NCBI GenBank assembly: GCA_021272165.1
Contig: JAJSLK010000066.1
Coordinates: 1-41,507 of the forward strand
Origin: Methylacidiphilales bacterium
Lineage (GTDB): Bacteria; Verrucomicrobiota; Verrucomicrobiia; Methylacidiphilales; UBA1321
Direction: 5' to 3'
DNA: 41,507 nt
In this document: in pieces, positions 24,681 through 33,237 of the stretch
How positions within the stretch are numbered: the stretch's first letter is position 1
Layout of the letters: each line of letters begins with the position of its first letter
Translations under genes and position numbers: made by a program
Notes under the pieces: generated by a model
Told to the model about the DNA's origin: nothing
The model's input: only the letters and a program-made list of their open reading frames with translations
Database searches by the model: none

Positions 24681-27600
24681 GTGCCCGCGCCGGAAACCTT
24701 CGTTCATCTTCACGTCCATACCGAGTATAGCCTGCTCGACGGCGCGTGCCGGATACCGGAACTGGCAAAGCGCGCAGCGGAACTGAAGATGCCGGCGCTG
24801 GCGCTGAGCGATCATGGTAATCTTTTCGGTGCGGTTGAATTCTACAAGGAATGCCGCGCCAACGGAGTGAAGCCAATCATCGGCTGCGAGGTTTATCTCG
24901 CGCCGGGCAGTCGGTTGGAGCGGAAGGCGAACAGCGCGAAGGAGGCGTCGACCCATTTCCTGCTGCTGGCCAAGAGCGAAACGGGCTACAAGAACCTGGT
25001 CAAGCTGGTGTCGTCGGCGCACCTGGAGGGGATGTACTACAAGCCCCGGATTGACAAGGAGATCCTCGCGCAGCATGCGGAGGGATTGATCGGAACGAGC
25101 GCATGTCTGGCCGGCGAGGTGGCGCGCCACATCACCGCGGGGCGAATGAAGGACGCGGAAAAGTCGATCGATGAGTTCAAGAGCATCTTCGCGCCGGGCG
25201 ATTTTTATCTCGAGATCGCCGACCATGGAATTCCGCAGCAGCACACGGTGGCGGAGGAACTGCTGAAGTACGGCAAGAAATTCGGGTTGAAGATTGTCGC
25301 GACGAACGATGTGCATTATCTCCGCAAGGAACATGCCGCCGCCCACGACGTGCTGCTCTGCATCCAAACCGGCGCGAAAATCAATGATGAAAACCGGATG
25401 CGTTATCATGGTCCCGAGTTTTATCTTAAGTCGACCGAGGAGATGGCAGCGCTTTTCCGGGACGTGCCGGAGGCGCTGGCGACGACGCTCGAGATCGCGG
25501 CCAAGTGCGATTTGAAAATCGTTTTGGGTGAAAACAAATTTCCCGCCTATCCGGCGCCGGAGGGCGAAACGCGCGAGGGTTACCTGCGCCGGCTGTGCGA
25601 GGAGGGACTGGTCCGGCGTTTTGGCGAGCGGGCCCAGGAGCCGGAGCTGCGACAGCGGCTCGACTACGAACTGGGCGTGCTGGGCAAGACCGGCTTCACG
25701 AGCTACTTCCTCATCGTCTGGGATTTCATCGACTATGCGAAACGGAACGGGATTCCGGTGGGGCCGGGCCGCGGCAGCGCGGCGGGAAGCCTGATTGCCT
25801 ATGTGCTGGGCATCACGGATCTCGATCCGCTCCGGTATGGGCTTTTCTTCGAACGCTTTCTCAATCCCGAACGCATCTCGCCGCCCGATATCGACGTCGA
25901 CTTCTGCTACAACCGGCGGCCCGAGGTGATCGAGTACGTGCGGAAAAAATATGGCGAGCGGTCGGTGGCGCAGATTATCACCTTCGGCACGCTCGGCGCG
26001 AAGATGGCGGTGCGGGATGTGGGGCGCGTAATGGGCCTGAGCTATGGCGAGGCGGATCGGCTGGCAAAGATGATTCCATTTGATCCGAAGATGACGCTGG
26101 AGAAAGCGCTGCAGGAGAGCCCCGATTTCAAGCGGGCCTACGACGAGGAGGAAGTTTCGCGACAGGTGATCGACTCGGCGCTGACGCTGGAGGGCGTCTC
26201 CCGGCAGGCGGGCGTTCATGCCGCAGGCGTGGTGATTTCGGATCGCGACCTGACCGATTACGTGCCGCTGACGCTGGACGATCACAACGGCATTGTGACC
26301 CAGTATTCGATGGAGCCGCTCGGCGAGCTGGGTCTGCTGAAAATGGATTTCCTTGGGCTGAAGACGTTGACGGTGATCCAGGATGCGTTGCGGCTAGTGG
26401 AGGAGACGACCGGGAAGAAAATCGCGCCGATGGAAATCCCGCTCGATGACGAGGAGACGTTCGAGATGATCAGCCGGGCGCAGAACACCGGGGTGTTCCA
26501 GGTGGAATCGCCGGGGATGTGCGACTTGTGCCGACGGCTCAAGCCGAAGCAGATTGAGGATATCATTGCGCTTGTTGCGCTCTATCGCCCGGGCCCGATG
26601 GAGAACATTCCCGCCTACTCCGATCGAAAGCTCGGTCTCGTGCCCATTGAATACGACCATCCGTTGCTCGAACCGATCCTGAAGGAGACCTACGGCATCA
26701 TGATTTACCAGGAGCAGGTGATGCAGGCGGCGCAGGCGCTGGCCGGCTACACCCTTGGTTCCGCCGACTTGTTGCGCAAAGCCATGGGCAAAAAAAAGCC
26801 GGAGGAAATGGCGAAGCAGCGCGCGATTTTTATCGAGGGCTGCGCCAAGACCAATGGCATCAAGGCCGACAAGGCCAACCAGCTTTTCGACGTGCTCGAC
26901 AAATTCGCCGGCTACGGTTTCAACAAGGCCCATAGCGCCTGCTACGGGGTGCTGGCTTACCAAACGGCATGGCTAAAGGCGCAATACCCGGTGCAGTTCA
27001 TGGCGGCGTTGCTTTCCAACGAACTGGACAACACCGACAAGATCGCGCTGTTCGTGGCCGAGGCACGGGCGATGGAGATTGAAATCCTGCCGCCGAGTCT
27101 GAATGAAAGCGGAAGCGTTTTTACGGTGAAGGACAAGACGATCCGGTTCGGGCTTTCGGCGATCAAAAACGTGGGCGAGGCGGCGGTACGAATGATCATC
27201 GAGGCGCGTGAAAAGGGCGGGCCTTTTCGCGACCTGCATGACCTTTGCTCGCGAGTCGAGTCGCGAGCAGTGAACAAGAAGTTGCTGGAAAGCCTGGTAA
27301 AATCGGGCGCGTGCGATGAGTTTGGCTCGAACCGGGCAGAACTGCTGACCCACATCGACGGGGCGCTGGCGCAGGCGAGCGCTCAGGCGCGCGACCGCGA
27401 TGCGGGACAGGCGTCGCTGCTCGATCTGCTGGGACCCATGGAGCCGGCGGCGAAGAAATCGAGTACGGCGGCCAATGGAAACGGCGCACCTGATTTTCCG
27501 TTGCGCGAGCGGCTCGGATATGAGAAGGAGCTGCTCGGGTTTTACATCACGGGGCATCCGCTGGACGATTACGTTGTCGACCTGGGGGCGTTTCAGATGC

Positions 27601-28196
27601 ACACGGTGGCGCAGCTGAAGGAAGTTCTGGAGGAGATCGAGACGCGCATCTGCGGACTGGTGACGAAAGTGGAGGTGCGTACGACGCAGAAGGACAAGAA
27701 GCCATGGGCACGGGTGACCTTCGAGGATCTGACCGGATCGTTCGAGGTGCTGGTTTTTCCCGACACCTATGCTGCGTTGCCACGTCCCATCAGCGTGGGC
27801 GATGTGGTGGTGATTTCGGGCACGCTGGATCGGCGCGACGATCAGCCGAAGTTTCGCGCCGTGCAAATCCTGTGGTTGCCGGAGGCGCACGAGCAGCTTT
27901 TGCGCGAGCTGGCGCTCCACCTGCCGCTGGAAGATTGGCTCGAACCGACGCGATGGTCGGAACTGCGCGAACTGGTGATGGACGCGCCAGGACCGGTGAA
28001 ACTGCGCCTGGTTTGTTCGCGGGGAACGGGCGAGGAAAAGGCGAGCGTTGAGCTGGCACCGGCAGACCACTACGGAATTACATGGACGCCGGAATTCAGG
28101 ACGCGGCTCGAATCGTTCCTCAAGGGCAGCCGGTATGAATTGCGGGCGACGATGCAGATTGCACGACAAAAGCCAAAGCGCTGGCAGCGGAAGTAA
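24681..28196 (+). CDS. dnaE: DNA polymerase III alpha subunit
   Basis: The replicative polymerase, 1171 residues, typical of the DnaE1 type. Domains in order: an N-terminal PHP domain starting HLHVHTEYSLLDG (9-21), the polymerase palm and fingers with PGRGSAAGSLIAYVLGITDLDP (about 360-381) and PDIDVDFCYNRRPEVIEY (402-419, carrying the catalytic aspartates), then EQVMQAAQALAGYTLGSADL and FAGYGFNKAHSACYGVLAYQ, a helix-hairpin-helix region, and a C-terminal OB fold (ICGLVTKVEVRT...WARVTFEDLTGSFEVLVF). The start is GTG 24681, directly before the PHP motif; the nearby ATG at 24673 is in another frame. It lies apart from dnaN and stands as a single gene. Confidence 0.98.
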   Translation: MPAPETFVHLHVHTEYSLLDGACRIPELAKRAAELKMPALALSDHGNLFGAVEFYKECRANGVKPIIGCEVYLAPGSRLERKANSAKEASTHFLLLAKSETGYKNLVKLVSSAHLEGMYYKPRIDKEILAQHAEGLIGTSACLAGEVARHITAGRMKDAEKSIDEFKSIFAPGDFYLEIADHGIPQQHTVAEELLKYGKKFGLKIVATNDVHYLRKEHAAAHDVLLCIQTGAKINDENRMRYHGPEFYLKSTEEMAALFRDVPEALATTLEIAAKCDLKIVLGENKFPAYPAPEGETREGYLRRLCEEGLVRRFGERAQEPELRQRLDYELGVLGKTGFTSYFLIVWDFIDYAKRNGIPVGPGRGSAAGSLIAYVLGITDLDPLRYGLFFERFLNPERISPPDIDVDFCYNRRPEVIEYVRKKYGERSVAQIITFGTLGAKMAVRDVGRVMGLSYGEADRLAKMIPFDPKMTLEKALQESPDFKRAYDEEEVSRQVIDSALTLEGVSRQAGVHAAGVVISDRDLTDYVPLTLDDHNGIVTQYSMEPLGELGLLKMDFLGLKTLTVIQDALRLVEETTGKKIAPMEIPLDDEETFEMISRAQNTGVFQVESPGMCDLCRRLKPKQIEDIIALVALYRPGPMENIPAYSDRKLGLVPIEYDHPLLEPILKETYGIMIYQEQVMQAAQALAGYTLGSADLLRKAMGKKKPEEMAKQRAIFIEGCAKTNGIKADKANQLFDVLDKFAGYGFNKAHSACYGVLAYQTAWLKAQYPVQFMAALLSNELDNTDKIALFVAEARAMEIEILPPSLNESGSVFTVKDKTIRFGLSAIKNVGEAAVRMIIEAREKGGPFRDLHDLCSRVESRAVNKKLLESLVKSGACDEFGSNRAELLTHIDGALAQASAQARDRDAGQASLLDLLGPMEPAAKKSSTAANGNGAPDFPLRERLGYEKELLGFYITGHPLDDYVVDLGAFQMHTVAQLKEVLEEIETRICGLVTKVEVRTTQKDKKPWARVTFEDLTGSFEVLVFPDTYAALPRPISVGDVVVISGTLDRRDDQPKFRAVQILWLPEAHEQLLRELALHLPLEDWLEPTRWSELRELVMDAPGPVKLRLVCSRGTGEEKASVELAPADHYGITWTPEFRTRLESFLKGSRYELRATMQIARQKPKRWQRK

Positions 28197-28245
28197 GGCC
28201 GAAAAGAGGCCCTTGAAATCATCCCGCAGAGGCGTTTATTGGGGG

Positions 28246-28479
28246 ATGAATGATAGAACCAAATTGAAACGGGTGCGGGATTTGGCAAAATCGAAAATGT
28301 TGGAACTTCAACCGATGGCGGGCGAGGAAATGAACCTGCCGCAGGCCGACTCTCACCACGATGGGTTCATTGCCGGGGAAAGAACCATGGCGGCGCAAAT
28401 CCTCGACTTGCTCGAAGAGAAGGACGATATCGAAGTGGAAGAAACGCCTGAGGAACAGGAAATGGTCCTGGGCCGGTAA
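28246..28479 (+). CDS. Small acidic hypothetical protein
   Basis: A 77-residue protein beginning MNDRTKLKRVRDLAKSK and ending in an acidic tail (EEKDDIEVEETPEEQE). It has no membrane segment, Cys or known motif. The sequence is mostly helix-forming, with a central DSHHDGFIAGERTMAAQIL. The frame is open much further upstream, but ATG 28246 follows GGGGG and lies just beyond the dnaE stop, 49 bases away, so it could be read from the dnaE transcript. No family recognised. Confidence 0.55.
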   Translation: MNDRTKLKRVRDLAKSKMLELQPMAGEEMNLPQADSHHDGFIAGERTMAAQILDLLEEKDDIEVEETPEEQEMVLGR

Positions 28480-28550
28480 GGAACGCAGTTTCTTCCGCCC
28501 GGTTTATTTTGGGCTCGCCAATTCGCCTCCGAAGGCGAAGCTCGGGCATC

Positions 28551-28940
28551 ATGCCGATCAACCTGGATCCGGAAGGAATTGAATCCACGCTGACGCCGAC
28601 TTCGGCGTTGTCGTTGATCATTCCGGCGGGCCGATTAGTGCATCTTTTCGCGAGCTTTGATTCGGCCTGGGAGCAGGCCGTGTTGATTTACATCAATGGG
28701 CTGCGCTATGAAAACCAGGTCGGCAGTTACATTCTGCGACCGCAATCGCTGACAGTGCCGGTGCAGTTGGAGCAATATGAATTGACTCTCGTGGGCTGGC
28801 ATAAGCGAAGCGATCCGAATGCAGCGCTGCCATGGGTGGCATCGCGAGGGCGGCGGTTCGGTCCCGTGGTATTCGCCTGGGATGATTCCGCGGACGACGA
28901 GGATTATCGCGACACGCGAATCAAGCTGGTGACAAGCTGA
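28551..28940 (+). CDS. Hypothetical protein, beta-rich
   Basis: A 129-residue protein starting MPINLDPEGIES. It has several predicted beta strands (LSLIIPAGRLVHLFASF, QAVLIYINGLRYENQ, QLEQYELTLVGWHKR) and an acidic C-terminus (DDSADDEDYRDT). No signal peptide or catalytic motif is visible and I recognise no family. ATG 28551 is chosen over an earlier in-frame start (28509) that would add a basic, low-quality leader. It lies 71 bases downstream of the small acidic protein and converges with the response-regulator operon, 8 bases between the stops. Confidence 0.6.
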   Translation: MPINLDPEGIESTLTPTSALSLIIPAGRLVHLFASFDSAWEQAVLIYINGLRYENQVGSYILRPQSLTVPVQLEQYELTLVGWHKRSDPNAALPWVASRGRRFGPVVFAWDDSADDEDYRDTRIKLVTS

Positions 28941-28948
28941 TCCTTGAC

Positions 28949-29335
28949 TTAATGCGGCAGCCCGGCTTTCTTGAGCGCCTCCTGCATTTCTTTGAGGCCA
29001 ATCGGCTTGAGAAGGACGGTTTGGGCACCGGAATTCTCGACTTCGGTTTGCGTTTTGTGGTCAATATAGCCAGTGAGGAGGAAGATGATGGGCGCTTTTT
29101 CGCCGAGCTGCTTGCGGACCTGAATGCAGAGCTCGAGGCCGTTGAGTTCAGGCATGCGCAGGTCGACGACCGCCAGATCGAAATGGCGTTCCAGCATGAA
29201 AGTGAGGGCGTTTTTGCTTTTGGGCGCTTCGATCGTTTCCCAACCCATAACGGAGAAGAGCATCCCTATGGCTTGTAGCACCTGGGGATCGTCATCGACC
29301 AACAGAGCGCTAGGCCGCTGAGGCTGGGATGCCAT
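28949..29335 (-). CDS. Stand-alone response regulator receiver (PhcQ-position)
   Basis: A 128-residue single receiver domain with no output domain. Visible residues: acidic cluster DDD at 14-16 in LLVDDDPQ, phospho-acceptor Asp58 in AVVDLRMPELNG, Thr88 in LLTGY and Lys110 in LLKPIG. It should accept phosphate from one of the kinases in the same operon, as a relay or sink. It is the last of five minus-strand genes, 12 bases downstream of the PhcR-like gene. In Ralstonia the operon phcB-phcS-phcR-phcQ also ends with a response regulator, and I place this gene in the phcQ position by order and domain type, not by close sequence match. Confidence 0.9.
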   Translation of the reverse strand: MASQPQRPSALLVDDDPQVLQAIGMLFSVMGWETIEAPKSKNALTFMLERHFDLAVVDLRMPELNGLELCIQVRKQLGEKAPIIFLLTGYIDHKTQTEVENSGAQTVLLKPIGLKEMQEALKKAGLPH

Positions 29336-29347
29336 CGCTTTGAGATC

Positions 29348-30607
29348 TTAGGTTTGGAGAAGAAGTTTTTCCCAGACTTTTTCGGTGGCGAAGACGCGCT
29401 GGAGAAATTCATCCTTGTCGGTCCGGGTGGAAATTTTCTGCGGATCATCGGGCAGAAAAATTTCGAAGAGGGTACCGCCGAGCTGGCTCGACTGGGCCAC
29501 GATCTCGCCGCCGTGGTGGTAGACGAGGAAGAAAGCGGTAAGAAGGTTGAGGCCGTATTCCTGGGGCAGGTTTCGGCGGACAAAGAAGGGATCGAAGACG
29601 CAATGGAGAGCCGAGGAGGAGATGGCGGGGCCGCTGTCGGCGATGGAGATGAGAACACCGGTGAGGCCGGCCGCATTGGTGTGGGCGGCGGTGGAAAGAA
29701 CGATTTTCCCTTCGGGGTTTACGTTGAGGGCCTCGTCCTGGAGAATGAAGTCGAAGGCGCGACGCAACATCTGGGCATTGCCCTTGATGTTCGGAACCTG
29801 GCCGGGCTGGATGGTTACGGTGATCTTGCGGGCGGAGAAAGCCACGGCCTGGGCATCGGCGGCCTCGCGCAAAAGGGTGTTGACGGAAATATCATCGGTC
29901 ATCGGCAGGGTCGGCGGCTCGGGGATTTCCTTGATTTCCTGCAGGACGGAAACGACTTTGGCGATCTGGTCCTGAACGGTCTGGTAGAAGTCATGCCAGT
30001 AATCGGGATTGCGAAGATGCTCGATGTTGAGCATTTCGCCCTTGAGCTTGGAAGGGGTGAGATCGAGGAAGGTTTTTACCGCGGTGAGCGAATTGCGGAG
30101 ATGATGATTCAAGCCGGCGGCGAAAACTCCGAGACTGATGAGGCGATCGGTCATCATGAGCCGCTGGAGCGCGAACATTTTTTCATGCAGGAGCATGTCG
30201 CGCTCGCGCTGGACGAGGAAAAATTCCATGCCACGTTTTAGGGTCATTTCGAGCATGGGCGGGTCCCACGGCTTCGTGATATACTTGTAGATAGCACCGG
30301 AATTGACTGCGGCGATGGCGGCATCGAGATCGGAATAAGCGGTGGCCAACACGCGGATAACGCGCGGCTGACTTGTGCGTACCTTTTGCAGAAGCTCGAC
30401 GCCGGGGCTTTCTGGCATCCGCTGATCGGTCATGACAATGGCGAAGCGATCGGGATTGGCTGAGAAGAGATTCCAAGCCTCCTCTCCACTTGTAGCAATC
30501 TGTACGTCGAACGTATCGGAGAAGTATTCCTTAAAATTGGCGACGGTCTGCGGTTCATCGTCAACATAGAGGACGGAATATTGACGATAGTCGTAGGTGG
30601 GATTCAT
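29348..30607 (-). CDS. Receiver plus degenerate histidine kinase (PhcR-like)
   Basis: A 419-residue cytoplasmic protein. The receiver (about 11-125) has VLYVDDEP, phospho-acceptor Asp61 in VMTDQRMPESPGVELL, then VIRVLATAYSDLDAAIAAVN (83-102) and IYKYITKPWDP (106-116) with Lys112. This receiver subtype, with MTDQRMP and ATAYSDLDAAI, is the one found in PhcR-like proteins. A kinase-like half follows: GLNHHLRNSL (165-174) holds candidate His168. The ATP domain is weak: the N box reads FILQDEA instead of NLLxNA, and the G1 box reads DSGPAI instead of DxGxG. It may thus accept or pass phosphate rather than autophosphorylate. Start ATG 30607 lies 8 bases after the membrane kinase stop. Confidence 0.88.
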   Translation of the reverse strand: MNPTYDYRQYSVLYVDDEPQTVANFKEYFSDTFDVQIATSGEEAWNLFSANPDRFAIVMTDQRMPESPGVELLQKVRTSQPRVIRVLATAYSDLDAAIAAVNSGAIYKYITKPWDPPMLEMTLKRGMEFFLVQRERDMLLHEKMFALQRLMMTDRLISLGVFAAGLNHHLRNSLTAVKTFLDLTPSKLKGEMLNIEHLRNPDYWHDFYQTVQDQIAKVVSVLQEIKEIPEPPTLPMTDDISVNTLLREAADAQAVAFSARKITVTIQPGQVPNIKGNAQMLRRAFDFILQDEALNVNPEGKIVLSTAAHTNAAGLTGVLISIADSGPAISSSALHCVFDPFFVRRNLPQEYGLNLLTAFFLVYHHGGEIVAQSSQLGGTLFEIFLPDDPQKISTRTDKDEFLQRVFATEKVWEKLLLQT

Positions 30608-30615
30608 AGAACAAG

Positions 30616-33237
30616 TTAGGTTTTGGACTGCGGAAGGATGATGCGGAATCGGCAATATTCGTTCAATTGTGATTCAACCATGATACGGCCCTCATGATGC
30701 GCGACAATGCGATGGGATATATTGAGCCCTAAACCGACGCCGGAACCAACCTTTTTCGTTGTAAAAAAAGCGTCGTAGATGCGAGGGAGATGATCGGGGG
30801 CGATGCCTTTGCCGTTATCATAAAAGGTGACTTCAACGCCGTCACTGCGTGTCTCAGCATCGATTTTGATCTCCTTATGGGGAGCGGCCTTCTCCTGAAG
30901 GCTATCGATAGAATTCTGAAGCATGTTGATAAAGAGATGGATAAGCTGGTTGGTGTTTCCCCGGGCCATGGTAGATTTGGGGATGTTGACTTGAAGCGAG
31001 ATTTGATCCTTGTCAATTCGTACAAAGCGGATTGCTGATGTAACTGCCTCATTAAGATCAACTTGGCTAAAAGAAGTAGTATCGGGATGGGTGAAGGTGC
31101 GAAGGCCGGAGGTGATTTCGACGACTCGCTTGATACCGTCTTGAATGTCGGCCAAAGGTTTGGCCAATGATTCGAGATTGCCACCGGGGGAGTTGTTGAG
31201 ACGCTTTTTGAGAAGATGGAAGGCAGTATTGGCAAAGTTAAGGGGATTATTAACTTCATGCATTAATCCTGCACTAAGTTGACCGAGTGAGGCCATCTTG
31301 GCCTGATGGACAAGTTGGCTTTCGGTTTCCTTGATGAGTTCGAGCGCCTCTTCGAGTTGGCCGGTTTTTTTGAGGAGCTGCTTTTGGAGCCGCTGGACGG
31401 AGACGATGTTGTTGGCGCGAACCATGAGCTCGGTGGAAGAAAAGGGTTTGGTGAGAAAATCGGTGGCGCCGGCCTTGAGCGTTTTGATCTTGAAGTCTTC
31501 ATCGGCGCGGGCGGTGAGGATAATGATGGGAGTGTTCTGGACCTTCGGAATTTCGCGGAGACGGCGCATGACTTCGAGGCCATCCATGTCGGGCATCATG
31601 AAGTCGAGGAGGATGAGACTGAAGTCTTCCTTCTGCACGAGGGCGAGGCCCTCGACACCGTTGCGGGCTTCGCTGACGCGGTAGATGTCGCACAATTGGG
31701 AATGGAGAAAGCGGCGCATGTCGAGTTCGTCATCGACGATGAGCACCTGATCCATATCCTCGCTTGCGGCGGATTCGGGACGGGACGGTTCAGCGCCGTT
31801 GGCGACATGGGCAGGAAAAAGCTCGGCGCGGCGGTAGAGGCGGCTGAGCCAGACGGTGTTTTCCTCGTTCTGGGGAATTTCAGGCTCCAACTTTTCTGAT
31901 TCGACGATCGCCGGTTCGGAGAGATCGAGCCGGATACGCATGGTGGTGCCACGGCCCGGGTCACTTTCGGCGGAAGCTTCGCCGCCATGAATGACGGCGA
32001 GTTCGCGGACGAGCGCTAGGCCAATACCGACGCCCTGGTAGCGGCGAGTGGTGGAGCGTTCGACCTGCCAGAAGCGGTCAAAGATTTTTTGGAGATCATC
32101 GGGCGCAATGCCAACGCCGGTATCGCTGACGGCGAGTTCGAGCGTATCGCCATTCATTGCGGCGGTAAAGCGGACGTTGCCTTTCGCGGGTGTGAACTTG
32201 AAGGCATTGAAGAGAAGGTTGTAGACAATTTTTTCGACTTTATCGCGGTCAAGCCAGGCCGATTTGTCGGGAGAAATGCTGATCTCGGCAGTGAATTCGA
32301 GATGGCATTGCTGGGCCATGGGTGTGACCGACTGAGCGAGGCCCTCAAGGAAAGCTTTGACCAGCAAGCTTTCCTTGCGCAGGACGAGCGTGCCGGAGTC
32401 GACTCGGACAAGCGTGAGGAGGTCGTTGATGAGGCGCAGAAGGCGCATGGCATTGCCGTACATAATCTCGAGCAATTCGGTCTGCTGGCCGGCGGAAATT
32501 TTGGCCAGGTCGGTACGGAGTTTTTCGAGCGGGCCGATGAGGAGAGTGAGCGGGGTGCGGAGCTCGTGGCTGATGTTGGCGAAGAATTCGGACTTGGCCT
32601 TGTCCATTTCGACGAGCTTGCGGTTGGAGACTTCGAGGTCTTTCCGGCTGGTATCGAGTTCAGCGCGAAGGGTGAATTCGCGGAAGCGGAGGCGATTCAC
32701 GAAATAGCTGCCGGTGATGACGATGATGCCAGTAAGGACAATGAAGTAGAGATTGTTAAACATCACGGTGCCGGCGACAGGACCGTTGGCGAAGCAGGCC
32801 ACGCAATACATGAGGATGGTGAGAAAGGAGGCGATGATCGATTCGACAAATTCGACCTGGGCGGCCCAGGTCATGCCAATGAGAACGAGGTTGAGTCCGG
32901 CATAGTAGGAGGATTGCTCGCCGTCGGAACGGTAGATCATGATCGCGATGAAGAGAGACGGCAAAATAAAGCAAAGCATGCCGAATATCCGGAAATGGCG
33001 TTGGCCCACGGAAAGGCTGAGTAGGCCCCAAAGAATGAGGGCAAGCACCGAACAAAGAATTCTCAGGACGAAGAAAAGGCCAAGTTTTTCCGGATAAACG
33101 AAATAATCGAGCAGGATTCCGGCAGGCATAAGGCCGAATACCAGCATGCATCCCACTTTGAAGCTGGTGATGCGAAAATGCCGATTGTACTCGGCATAAG
33201 CCTGTTTGCTTTCCGTGTTTAAATGGGGTTCATCCAT
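30616..33237 (-). CDS. Multi-pass membrane hybrid kinase: HK-receiver-HK (PhcS-like)
   Basis: An 873-residue inner membrane sensor. About six membrane helices (25-185, starting FKVGCMLVFGLMPAGILL) have only short loops, the layout used by PhcS, LqsS and CqsS to sense hydrophobic signals within the membrane. First kinase: SHELRTPLTLL with His224, N box NLLFNAFKF (340-348), G boxes DTGVGIAPDD and GVGIGLAL. Receiver: VLIVDDELDM, Asp545 in LILLDFMMPDMDG, Lys597. Second kinase: GLMHEVNNPLNF with His660, NMLQNSIDSL (771-780), DNGKGIAPDHL and GVGLGLNIS. All phosphotransfer residues look intact. ATG 33237 overlaps the methyltransferase stop by 8 bases, so the two are likely coupled. Confidence 0.92.
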   Translation of the reverse strand: MDEPHLNTESKQAYAEYNRHFRITSFKVGCMLVFGLMPAGILLDYFVYPEKLGLFFVLRILCSVLALILWGLLSLSVGQRHFRIFGMLCFILPSLFIAIMIYRSDGEQSSYYAGLNLVLIGMTWAAQVEFVESIIASFLTILMYCVACFANGPVAGTVMFNNLYFIVLTGIIVITGSYFVNRLRFREFTLRAELDTSRKDLEVSNRKLVEMDKAKSEFFANISHELRTPLTLLIGPLEKLRTDLAKISAGQQTELLEIMYGNAMRLLRLINDLLTLVRVDSGTLVLRKESLLVKAFLEGLAQSVTPMAQQCHLEFTAEISISPDKSAWLDRDKVEKIVYNLLFNAFKFTPAKGNVRFTAAMNGDTLELAVSDTGVGIAPDDLQKIFDRFWQVERSTTRRYQGVGIGLALVRELAVIHGGEASAESDPGRGTTMRIRLDLSEPAIVESEKLEPEIPQNEENTVWLSRLYRRAELFPAHVANGAEPSRPESAASEDMDQVLIVDDELDMRRFLHSQLCDIYRVSEARNGVEGLALVQKEDFSLILLDFMMPDMDGLEVMRRLREIPKVQNTPIIILTARADEDFKIKTLKAGATDFLTKPFSSTELMVRANNIVSVQRLQKQLLKKTGQLEEALELIKETESQLVHQAKMASLGQLSAGLMHEVNNPLNFANTAFHLLKKRLNNSPGGNLESLAKPLADIQDGIKRVVEITSGLRTFTHPDTTSFSQVDLNEAVTSAIRFVRIDKDQISLQVNIPKSTMARGNTNQLIHLFINMLQNSIDSLQEKAAPHKEIKIDAETRSDGVEVTFYDNGKGIAPDHLPRIYDAFFTTKKVGSGVGLGLNISHRIVAHHEGRIMVESQLNEYCRFRIILPQSKT

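Noticed and set aside
24573-26285. 570-codon frame antisense to dnaE
   Set aside because: It lies opposite a clear DnaE. The product is rich in Arg, His and Gln and resembles no protein.
28195-28214. Hairpin AAGGCC...GGCCCTT right after dnaE as a terminator
   Set aside because: The stem needs a bulge and no U-run follows on either strand.
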